A stretch of 60,896 bases of DNA from Clostridia bacterium (GTDB lineage Bacteria > Bacillota > Clostridia > Oscillospirales > Acutalibacteraceae). The notes beneath the pieces were generated by a model. That model saw only the letters and a list, made by a program, of their open reading frames with translations, was not told the origin of the DNA and made no database searches. How positions within the stretch are numbered: position 1 is the first letter of the stretch; each line of letters begins with the position of its first letter. Positions 52,848 to 59,885 of this stretch are shown here, piece by piece. The stretch lies in the NCBI GenBank assembly GCA_017429345.1, contig JAFRPB010000108.1, forward strand, positions 1 to 60,896. Direction: 5' to 3'. The translations under genes and the position numbers were made by a program.

Positions 52848-55421
52848 TCACAATTCCGACACGGAGTACCCCGCGTCCTCCACGGCCTGAGACAGCGCCC
52901 GGTCCGAAACGGCGTGCGAGAGCGTTATATCGACGACGCCGCGCTCATGATCCGCCTTTGCAGCCGTTACGCCGTCAACCGCGAGCAGAGCCTTGTTCAC
53001 GCGCGCCTCGCAGTGCTCGCACATCATTCCCGATACGCGAAGCGTGACCGGAATGCCTTCCGGCATCGCGGCGGCCGGCGATTCTTCGACCGGTGCGTCT
53101 GACGTTTCGTCATTTGTCGGGCCGGCGGGCGAGACAGACGCGGATTTCTTCTTTTTGTCGTGTTTTGCGTCGTGAACCTTGACAAAATTGAGCCGCAGCG
53201 CGTTCGTCACGACGAAGAAGCTCGACAGGCTCATCGCGGCGGCGCCGAACATCGGGTTCATCCGTATGTTGAACAGAGGGATCAGCGCGCCCGCCGCGAC
53301 GGGGATGCAGATGATATTGTAAAAGAACGCCCAGAACAGGTTCTGCTTGATATTGCGGATCACTGCGCGGCTCAATCGCACCGCGGCGGAAACGTCGGTC
53401 AGGCGGCTGTTCATCAGCACCACGTCCGCGGCGTCGATCGCGATATCCGTTCCCGCGCCGATCGCGATGCCGGTATCCGCGCTCGTCAGCGCGGGCGCAT
53501 CGTTTACGCCGTCGCCGACCATGGCGGTACGTCCTTCGGCGGAGAGCGCGCGGATCACCCGCTCTTTTCCGTCGGGAAGCACCCCGGCGATCACGCGAGA
53601 GACGCCCGCCGCGGCGCCGATCGCGTTCGCGGTCTTTTCGTTGTCTCCCGTGAGCATCACGACCGAGATGCCCATATTTTTCAGCTCTGCGATCGCCTGC
53701 GGGCTGTCCTCTTTCATGATATCCGCGACGGCGATCAGACCGAGCAGACGGCTGTCCGCGGAGAAAAACAGCGGCGTTTTGCCCTGCGCGGAAAACGCCG
53801 CGGCGGAATCGGCTATGCTTTGATCGAATGTGCCGACGGCTTCCGAAATATAACTTTCGTTCCCGCCGCGCAGATTCATTTTGCCGCAGATCCCGGAAAG
53901 TCCCTTGCCCGGTACGGCTTTAAATTGTTCGACGGCAAGCGCCTGCGTGTGTTTTGTCTCCGCTTCGGCGACGACTGCGCGGCTCAAGGGGTGTTCGCTC
54001 ATTTTTTCAATCGAATACGCCGCCTGCAGCAGCATATTTTCGCTGATCCCCGGGGCGGGAACGATTTCCGTGACCGTCGGTTCTCCCTTTGTCACCGTGC
54101 CGGTTTTATCAAGCGCGATCACATCTGTCTTGCCCGCGTTCTCGAGCGCTTCCGCGGTTTTGAATAAAATGCCGTTCTTTGCGCCGACGCCGCTGCCGAC
54201 CATGACCGCGACGGGCGTTGCGAGTCCGAGCGCGCAGGGACAGCTGATCACGAGCACGCAGACGCCCCGTTCGAGCGCAAAGCCGAAGTCCCTGCCCGCG
54301 AGCAGCCAGATCACGGTCGTTACGGCGGCGATACCGATCACGAAGGGTACGAATACACCCGCGACCCGATCCGCGATCTTTGCGATCGGGGCTTTCGTCG
54401 CCGAAGCGTCGCCGACGGTTTTGATGATCTGCGCAAGAGTCGTATCCGCGCCGACGCGCGTCGCGCGGCATTTCATATAGCCGGATTTATTGATCGTCGC
54501 GGCGAACACTTTGTCGCCTTCGAGCTTATCGGCGGGAATGCTCTCGCCGGTCAGCGCGGATTCGTCGACCGCGCTCGCGCCTTCAATAACAATGCCGTCG
54601 GTCGGCACGCTTTCGCCGGGCTTCACAATAAAGATATCGCCGACGGCGAGCTCCGACGCGGGAATCGTGATCTCTCTGCCGTCCCTCTCGAGAGTTGCGG
54701 TCTTCGGCGCAAGATCCATAAGACCTTTCAGCGCGCTTGTCGTTTTGCCTTTGGATCTCGCCTCGAGCGTCTTGCCGACGGTGATCAGCGTCAGGATCAT
54801 CGCGGCGGATTCAAAATACAGGTAATCCCCTGCGTCCTTCGGCATCTCGAAAGAAGAAACGGTAATAAAAGGATCGGAAACGATATCAAAGAGCATCCAT
54901 ACGCTGAACAAAAAGGAAGCCGAAGCGCCGAGCGCGACAAGCGTATCCATATTCGGCGCGCGGTGTGCAAGCGCTTTGAAGCCGCTGATAAAGAATTTCT
55001 GATTGATGACCATAACGACGGCCGTCAGCAGAAGCTCAAGAAGCCCGTACGCCGCCGCATTGTTTGCAAGCGCGGAAGGCGCGGGGAGACCGAGCATCGG
55101 GACGCCCATGGAAAAATACATGAGGATCAGAAGGAACAACGCCGAAGCGATCAGGCGTTTGATCAGTTTCGGCGACTCTTTGTCCGCGAAAGCATCCTCG
55201 GCGGGAGCGGAAGAGGGAGACGTTCCTTTTTTCGACGCGCCGTAGCCCGCCTTTTCGACGGCGGCGACGATCTCTTTTTCGCCCGCCGTACCTTCGACGC
55301 CCATGGAGTTCGTCAGCAGATTGACGCTGCAGCTTTTTACGCCGGGAACGGCCGAGACCGCTTTCTCGACGCGCGCGCTGCATGCGGCGCAGCTCATGCC
55401 CGTAACCTGATATTGATCCAT
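52848..55421 (-). CDS. copA: Copper-transporting P-type ATPase with HMA domains at both ends
   Basis: 857 aa. N-terminal HMA with Cys11-Cys14 (GMSCAACSARV), eight membrane helices, the CPC copper motif (SCPCALGLATP), phosphorylation site DKTGTVTKGEP, TGE (ALTGESIPAD) and GDGVNDAPAL. A second HMA with GMMCEHCEARV stands at the very C-terminus after a Lys/Ser/Pro-rich linker (about 770-790). This is unusual, because most CopA proteins carry their HMA domains only at the N-terminus. Exports Cu(I) from the cytoplasm. ATG 55421 follows GGGGAGGG. The divergent 107-aa gene and a palindrome between the -35 boxes suggest regulation. Confidence 0.93.
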   Translation of the reverse strand: MDQYQVTGMSCAACSARVEKAVSAVPGVKSCSVNLLTNSMGVEGTAGEKEIVAAVEKAGYGASKKGTSPSSAPAEDAFADKESPKLIKRLIASALFLLILMYFSMGVPMLGLPAPSALANNAAAYGLLELLLTAVVMVINQKFFISGFKALAHRAPNMDTLVALGASASFLFSVWMLFDIVSDPFITVSSFEMPKDAGDYLYFESAAMILTLITVGKTLEARSKGKTTSALKGLMDLAPKTATLERDGREITIPASELAVGDIFIVKPGESVPTDGIVIEGASAVDESALTGESIPADKLEGDKVFAATINKSGYMKCRATRVGADTTLAQIIKTVGDASATKAPIAKIADRVAGVFVPFVIGIAAVTTVIWLLAGRDFGFALERGVCVLVISCPCALGLATPVAVMVGSGVGAKNGILFKTAEALENAGKTDVIALDKTGTVTKGEPTVTEIVPAPGISENMLLQAAYSIEKMSEHPLSRAVVAEAETKHTQALAVEQFKAVPGKGLSGICGKMNLRGGNESYISEAVGTFDQSIADSAAAFSAQGKTPLFFSADSRLLGLIAVADIMKEDSPQAIAELKNMGISVVMLTGDNEKTANAIGAAAGVSRVIAGVLPDGKERVIRALSAEGRTAMVGDGVNDAPALTSADTGIAIGAGTDIAIDAADVVLMNSRLTDVSAAVRLSRAVIRNIKQNLFWAFFYNIICIPVAAGALIPLFNIRMNPMFGAAAMSLSSFFVVTNALRLNFVKVHDAKHDKKKKSASVSPAGPTNDETSDAPVEESPAAAMPEGIPVTLRVSGMMCEHCEARVNKALLAVDGVTAAKADHERGVVDITLSHAVSDRALSQAVEDAGYSVSEL

Positions 55422-55490
55422 CGGTTTTCCCTCCCCGGAATCGTTTCGGTCTGCTATGAGGATAATAATAGTATAGAAAACAACATCAAT

Positions 55491-55533
55491 AATATAATAA
55501 AAAAAATATTTTTGTCAATCCGGATTGTTGACT
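55491..55533. promoter_or_regulatory. Divergent promoter region of copA and the 107-aa gene with central palindrome
   Basis: Minus strand TTGACA (55513-55518), 16-bp spacer, TATATT (55491-55496) for copA; the plus-strand -35 TTGACT is at 55528-55533. The perfect 12-bp palindrome CAATCCGGATTG (55516-55527) sits exactly between and overlaps the copA -35, the position of an operator controlling both directions. Confidence 0.55.
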
Positions 55534-55556
55534 TGCGACCGTTTGACGGGTATACT
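55528..55556 (+). promoter_or_regulatory. Promoter of the 107-aa gene
   Basis: TTGACT (55528-55533), 17-bp spacer, TATACT (55551-55556). Confidence 0.75.
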
Positions 55557-55578
55557 GAGTGGGAAAGGATGCGATCGT

Positions 55579-55902
55579 ATGAATGACTGCGGCGGATGCT
55601 TAAACACGGTATATCTGACGGAACAGGAATGCGCTCTGCTTTCGCTTTTCGCGGCGTATTCGTTTCTGCCCGTGGGACAGAAAACGGAAGAGACGTTCCC
55701 GACTCTGTTGACGGAGCGTACGGATGAGGATAACGCTTTGCTTCTTCTCAAGCTCAAGGGACTTGTCGACGTCGATTACGAACAACCCCTCTCGGGCTTT
55801 GATTACGCTCCGTTTGGGGATTACGCCCGCCTCGGCAGCGCAGCTCTGACGGCGAAGGGCCAGGACGTGCTTGACGCGATCGAGGTAAACGGCGTCGGGT
55901 AA
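55579..55902 (+). CDS. Small winged-helix-like protein with N-terminal CxxC, divergent from copA
   Basis: 107 aa, not assigned to a known family. It begins MNDCGGC, a CxxC that could bind metal. The second half (LLTERTDEDNALLLLKLKGL, then a short beta-like VDVDYEQPLSG and ALTAKGQDVLDAIE) reads like a winged-helix regulator with the ALTxxGxxVL helix seen in MarR/PadR-type proteins. ATG 55579 follows GGAAAGG. It shares the divergent, palindrome-bearing promoter region with copA, so a copper-responsive role is a testable guess. Confidence 0.6.
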   Translation: MNDCGGCLNTVYLTEQECALLSLFAAYSFLPVGQKTEETFPTLLTERTDEDNALLLLKLKGLVDVDYEQPLSGFDYAPFGDYARLGSAALTAKGQDVLDAIEVNGVG

Positions 55903-55921
55903 ATCGGATTTTACAAACCCA

Positions 55922-55950
55922 TTGCATTTATTTTCGTATTGTGCTATATT
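55922..55950 (+). promoter_or_regulatory. Promoter of trpB
   Basis: TTGCAT (55922-55927), 17-bp spacer, TATATT (55945-55950), ahead of the trpB start at 56022. No attenuator or T-box-like structure was recognised in the 70-base leader. Confidence 0.65.
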
Positions 55951-56021
55951 TTATTTAAAGCAAGACGCGCGTTTGTATTTGTGCGGTGTTGCTTCAGAAC
56001 TGTGAATCCGGAGGGACGGGA

Positions 56022-57242
56022 ATGATTTTCAACGGCGTGGATTTCGATACATATTTTAACGATTATCCCGATAAAGACGGATATTTCGGACCATACGGCG
56101 GCGTTTTTGTCGATGAAAATCTGAAGAAGGCGATGGCGGAGATCACCGACGCTTATTATTCCATCTGTCAGTCAAGAAAATTCATTGCCGAGCTTCGGCG
56201 AATCCGCGCAGAATTTCAGGGCAGACCGACGCCTATTTCCCATCTTGAACGTCTTTCCGATTCGCTCGGCGGCAAGGTGCAGCTCTACGCGAAGCGTGAG
56301 GACCTGAACCATTCCGGCGCGCATAAGCTCAACCACTGCATGGGCGAGGCGCTGCTGGCGAAGTATATGGGAAAGAAAAAGGTCATCGCCGAAACGGGCG
56401 CGGGGCAGCACGGCGTCGCGCTGGCGACGGCGGCCGCTTATTTCGGTCTTGCGTGCGATATTTATATGGGCGCGGTGGATATCAAAAAGCAGGCGCCCAA
56501 CGTCGCGCGCATGAAGGTGCTCGGCGCGAACGTCGTCGAGGTCACCCACGGGCTGCAGACGCTCAAGGAGGCGGTCGACGCCGCATTCGAAGCCTACAGC
56601 AAAGAGTATGAGAACGCGATCTACTGCATCGGTTCCGTCCTGGGGCCGCATCCGTTTCCGATGATGGTCAGAGATTTTCAGAGCGTCGTCGGCATCGAGG
56701 CGAGAGAGCAGTTTCTTGATATGACCGGGCATCTGCCGAACGCGATCGTCGCCTGTGTCGGCGGCGGCAGCAACGCGGCAGGTCTTTTCTCCGGCTTCCT
56801 GAACGACCCGGTGGATATTTACGGGGTCGAGCCGCTGGGCAGGGGAGCGAAGCTCGGCGATCACGCCGCGAGCCTGACGTTCGGCTCCGAGGGCGTGATG
56901 CACGGCTTCAACAGTATCATGCTCAAGGATGAAAACGGCGAGCCCGCGCCGGTCTATTCGATCGCGAGCGGACTTGACTATCCGTCGAGCGGACCGGAGC
57001 ACGCGTTCCTGATGGATCTCGGCAGAGTGAAATACGACGTGATCGACGACGATGAATCCGTAGACGCGTTTTATAAGCTTTCGCGCCTTGAAGGCATTAT
57101 ACCGGCGATCGAGAGTTCTCACGCCCTTGCCTACGGAATGAAGCTTGCGAAAACGATGGATCACGGCTCGGTGCTGATCAACCTCTCCGGCAGGGGAGAC
57201 AAAGATCTCGATTACGTGATCGAAAAATACGGCATCAGATGA
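56022..57242 (+). CDS. trpB: Tryptophan synthase beta chain, standalone
   Basis: 406 aa. PLP lysine in [10 protein letters not shown] (Lys102), [29 protein letters not shown] and the phosphate-binding GGGSNAAG are all present, so it should be active in indole plus serine condensation. No trpA or other trp genes are adjacent; such solitary trpB genes can salvage indole. ATG 56022 follows GGAGGGACGGGA, which is better than upstream alternatives. A heptad-repeat region follows the stop. Confidence 0.93.
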   Translation: MIFNGVDFDTYFNDYPDKDGYFGPYGGVFVDENLKKAMAEITDAYYSICQSRKFIAELRRIRAEFQGRPTPISHLERLSDSLGGKVQLYAKREDLNHSGAHKLNHCMGEALLAKYMGKKKVIAETGAGQHGVALATAAAYFGLACDIYMGAVDIKKQAPNVARMKVLGANVVEVTHGLQTLKEAVDAAFEAYSKEYENAIYCIGSVLGPHPFPMMVRDFQSVVGIEAREQFLDMTGHLPNAIVACVGGGSNAAGLFSGFLNDPVDIYGVEPLGRGAKLGDHAASLTFGSEGVMHGFNSIMLKDENGEPAPVYSIASGLDYPSSGPEHAFLMDLGRVKYDVIDDDESVDAFYKLSRLEGIIPAIESSHALAYGMKLAKTMDHGSVLINLSGRGDKDLDYVIEKYGIR

Positions 57243-57405
57243 GTTGATAGTTGTTATTTGCTGACTGTTAGTTGATTAATTGATAGTTGATAATTGTTAT
57301 CTGCTGCCGGTTCACGGCTTTACGATATTCTTGTTTCCCAAGTCGAACGGTGTTCGGCGCGCAGTCTCAACACGCAAAACGCAATACGCAAAACGCAAAA
57401 CAGTT
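57242..57405. repeat. 7-bp-period repeat arrays, units GTTGATA-like and ACGCAAA
   Basis: From the trpB stop to 57307 runs an irregular heptamer array (GTTGATA, GTTGTTA, TTTGCTG and variants). A second block at 57368-57402 (ACGCAAA, ATACGCA) matches 15296-15318. Together they fill the gap before the exported hydrolase. Confidence 0.85.
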
Positions 57406-57433
57406 CATTAAATATAATGGGAGGACATTTTCC

Positions 57434-58357
57434 ATGAAACTGAAAAAAACCATTTCCCTGCTTCTCTGCTTCGTTCTTCTTCTGCCCTTTGCCGTCATGG
57501 CGAACGCGGAGGGCGTGCGGCATGAGACGCCGTATGAGGACAGCGAATTCTTCGATTACGGCGAGTATGAGCTGCATTACCGCGTTCTTCCAGCAGAAGG
57601 GGAAGAAAAAGGGCAGATCATGATGCTGCACGGCTTTGCCGAGTCGACGTACTGCTGGACGAACCTCGCCGCGATCCTTACGGAGAACGGCTATACCTGC
57701 GTGCTGGTCGATAATCCGGACTTCGGCTATTCTTCGCGCGAGACGAAGGATACGGCAAAGCTGCCGCGGGAGGAGATCATTCATGCGCTGATGGCCGAGC
57801 TTTCGGACGAGCCGTGGTATCTCGCGGGCCATTCGATGGGCGGCTACGTCGCGCTCGCCGTTGCGCAGACCTATCCCGAAAGCGTAAAGAATCTTTTGCT
57901 TTACGGCACATCCGGCAACGACGGCAACGCCGCGACGGGGATCATGGGCAATGACGTTTTCGCCTCGGCCATGGGGCCGATGATGGAGCTTGCGGGAAAA
58001 TGCAAACCGCTTGTCCGGCTGCTTCTCCGTCTTGCGATCCAGGATAACGAATACGTCAATAACTACGATGTAGACGCGATCGTCGAACCGTTCCGCATCA
58101 AGGGCACCGGCGCGGGGGCGATCTATAACTTCTCGATGCTGACCCCCACGGATTATGAGTTTGTTTCGTCGTTTTCGCCGATCCTGTTCATGAACGGAGA
58201 TAAGGATAAGGTGATCTCCGACAGAGCGCGGGTGAACCTGCGCGAAGCGCTGCCGGAGAACAGCGTCGATTATATTATCGAGGGCGGCGGGCATATGTTT
58301 ATCGAAAACATGGCGGAACAGACCGCCCGCGTCACGCTCGACTTTCTGTCAAGATAA
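57434..58357 (+). CDS. Exported alpha/beta hydrolase
   Basis: 307 aa with a signal peptide (MKLKKTISLLLCFVLLLPFAVMANAEG, cleavage likely after NA). The hydrolase fold shows MMLHGFAEST (oxyanion HG), the nucleophile elbow GHSMGG, an acid near LFMNGDKDKVI and the His in EGGGHMFIE. Likely an extracellular esterase, lipase or peptidase. Shine-Dalgarno GGGAGGA. A perfect terminator follows. The protein differs from the lipase-like one at 5136. Confidence 0.85.
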   Translation: MKLKKTISLLLCFVLLLPFAVMANAEGVRHETPYEDSEFFDYGEYELHYRVLPAEGEEKGQIMMLHGFAESTYCWTNLAAILTENGYTCVLVDNPDFGYSSRETKDTAKLPREEIIHALMAELSDEPWYLAGHSMGGYVALAVAQTYPESVKNLLLYGTSGNDGNAATGIMGNDVFASAMGPMMELAGKCKPLVRLLLRLAIQDNEYVNNYDVDAIVEPFRIKGTGAGAIYNFSMLTPTDYEFVSSFSPILFMNGDKDKVISDRARVNLREALPENSVDYIIEGGGHMFIENMAEQTARVTLDFLSR

Positions 58358-58372
58358 AGTAAGCGTATAACG

Positions 58373-58397
58373 AAAAAAGGCGCGCCGCGCCTTTTTT
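58373..58397 (+). terminator. Rho-independent terminator
   Basis: Perfect 11-bp stem AAAAAAGGCGC / GCGCCTTTTTT with a 3-base loop, right after the exported hydrolase. Confidence 0.9.
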
Positions 58398-58447
58398 CTT
58401 GCGATTGAATCATGATAGTCGGCGGATGTCAGATTGGAGAGAGATTC

Positions 58448-58622
58448 AGAGCGGAGTTCGGAGAGCGGAGATATGATCATCTTAACTCTCGTATTCACGA
58501 CCTCATGACCTCATGACCTCACGACTTCACGATTTCACGACTTCACGTTTACTTTTCACTTTTCACTGTTCACTTTTCACTGTTCACTTTTCACTGTTCA
58601 CTTTTCACTTCTCACTTCTCAC
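58448..58622. repeat. Heptad and octad arrays; inverted copy of the 361-471 family
   Basis: GAGCGGA/GTTCGGA heptamers (58448-58472), CACGACCT/CATGACCT/CACGACTT octamers (58496-58547) and CTTTTCA/CTGTTCA heptamers (58551-58622). The last block is the reverse complement of the array at 361-471. It ends seven bases before the stop codon of the leftward coat gene. Confidence 0.95.
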
Positions 58623-58628
58623 AAAAAC

Positions 58629-58898
58629 TCACAACGCTGCCGCCATGGTACGGAACTTATCCCGCGCCTGCGAGATCTGCTGCGCATCGGCGCCTGTTAC
58701 CGCATACCAGCCGCGTTTCTGCATCTCGGTGAAAATATTCGCCTGAATATTGTGCTCATCCTGCAGAATGCTCATCAGATCCGTGCGCACGCACTGATGC
58801 GCGCATTCGTTGGTAAACGAGTTGTATACGCCCGTGATCGCTTTTTGAGAGGAAAGCATATCCTCAAGGATTTCTTTGTCTGAAAACTCGGCGTTCAT
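58629..58898 (-). CDS. Spore coat protein, CotF-like
   Basis: 89 aa. EFSDKEILEDMLSSQKAITG, YNSFTNECAHQCVRTDLMSI and LQDEHNIQANIFTEMQKRGWY are the wording of the CotF/ferritin-like spore coat family common in Clostridia. Sits 11 bases after its partner gene. The C-terminus ends at a repeat-array boundary. Confidence 0.85.
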   Translation of the reverse strand: MNAEFSDKEILEDMLSSQKAITGVYNSFTNECAHQCVRTDLMSILQDEHNIQANIFTEMQKRGWYAVTGADAQQISQARDKFRTMAAAL

Positions 58899-58909
58899 TT
58901 TTTCTCCTT

Positions 58910-59104
58910 TCAGCAGCTCCCGCTCAGATGCGACAGGAGCGTATCATAGTGATTTTTGTGCTGGCCTGCGGTCTGCTCGCAGATCGTTTTGATCTGCGGA
59001 TCCTGCGCGGAATTCGCGTAGGCCTTGTATTTTTTGATCAGCAGCTGTTCGCAGTTCAGCTGGTCCTCAATCGCCTTGAGCTCGGCGGTCGTAATGGCTT
59101 CCAT
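58910..59104 (-). CDS. Small spore-coat-associated (CotF/ferritin-like) protein
   Basis: 64 aa, two helices: AELKAIEDQLNCEQLLIKKY and IKTICEQTAGQHKNHYDTLL, with LSG(S)C at the end. These match the short companion often encoded beside the CotF-like coat gene. Good Shine-Dalgarno GAAGGAGATG; a sigma-E-type promoter lies at 59124-59153. First gene of the two-gene unit. Confidence 0.8.
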   Translation of the reverse strand: MEAITTAELKAIEDQLNCEQLLIKKYKAYANSAQDPQIKTICEQTAGQHKNHYDTLLSHLSGSC

Positions 59105-59123
59105 ACTATCATCTCCTTCAATG

Positions 59124-59153
59124 ACAGTATGCGTCGGGAGAGAGAGAATATTC
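59124..59153 (-). promoter_or_regulatory. Sigma-E-like promoter for the coat genes
   Basis: Minus strand GAATATT (59147-59153), 15-bp spacer, CATACTGT (59124-59131); this agrees closely with the sigma-E consensus GAATAWW / CATACANT and fits coat-protein genes. Confidence 0.6.
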
Positions 59154-59204
59154 GTTCAATGGTTTTATTTTCGCTTATTATCCGTAAAATAGAGGATTTT
59201 TATT

Positions 59205-59885
59205 ATGGAAGTCAGGTATATCGCACGGTTATACAACGATTTCAATACCAAATTCGGTCTTCCGCGTCAGAGCGGGATGGCGGATCATCTTCTGTCAAGA
59301 ATCGTTATGGAGAAGCCATACCGCGTCGCCGAGGCGTTCCGCGGGATCGAGGGCTATGAGCGTCTTTGGCTTGTCTGGGAGTTTCATGAGGCGAAAAAGG
59401 AAGGGGAGTGGTCGCCTACGGTGCGTCCGCCGCGCCTCGGGGGAAACGAGCGCGTAGGTGTATTCGCGACGCGCTCTCCCTATCGCCCGAATGCGATCGG
59501 TCTTTCCTGTGTGAAGCTCGAAAAGTTTTATATCGACGAAAAAGAGGGCCCTGTTCTGATCGTCTCCGGCGCGGATCTTCAGAACGGCACGCCGATCCTC
59601 GATATCAAACCGTATCTGCCTTACGCCGACAGCTATCCCAAGGCGGCGGCGGGATTTACCGATACGACGGAAAAAAAGACGCTTGCCGTCAGATACGCCG
59701 TTTCGCTGCCGTCGGATATGACCGCCGAACAGCGCGCAGCGCTCGACGAGGCGTTAAAAAACGATCCGCGCCCGGCGTATCAGTCGGACCCGGATCGGGT
59801 ATACGGAATGAGTTACGGCAAATGGGACGTGCGGTTCGGCGTTGTCGGAGACGAGCTCATTGTCCGGGAGGTCGTCGGATCGTGA
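59205..59885 (+). CDS. trmO: tRNA (t6A37) N6-methyltransferase TrmO
   Basis: 226 aa of the TsaA/YaeB family. Characteristic segments: IARLYNDFNTKFGLPRQSG, EAFRGIEGYERLWLVWEFHE, VRPPRLGGNERVGVFATRSP and GADLQNGTPILDIKPYLPYAD. Adds a methyl group to t6A at position 37 of threonine tRNA, using SAM. Convergent with, and overlapping by 29 bases, the glycosyltransferase on the other strand. Confidence 0.93.
   Translation: MEVRYIARLYNDFNTKFGLPRQSGMADHLLSRIVMEKPYRVAEAFRGIEGYERLWLVWEFHEAKKEGEWSPTVRPPRLGGNERVGVFATRSPYRPNAIGLSCVKLEKFYIDEKEGPVLIVSGADLQNGTPILDIKPYLPYADSYPKAAAGFTDTTEKKTLAVRYAVSLPSDMTAEQRAALDEALKNDPRPAYQSDPDRVYGMSYGKWDVRFGVVGDELIVREVVGS

Noticed and set aside
53160-54167. 335-codon rightward ORF inside copA
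   Set aside because: Antisense of the ATPase catalytic core; no recognisable motifs.
55903-56021. T-box or trp attenuator before trpB
   Set aside because: The leader after the promoter is about 70 bases with no T-box AGGGTGG sequence or terminator/antiterminator pair.
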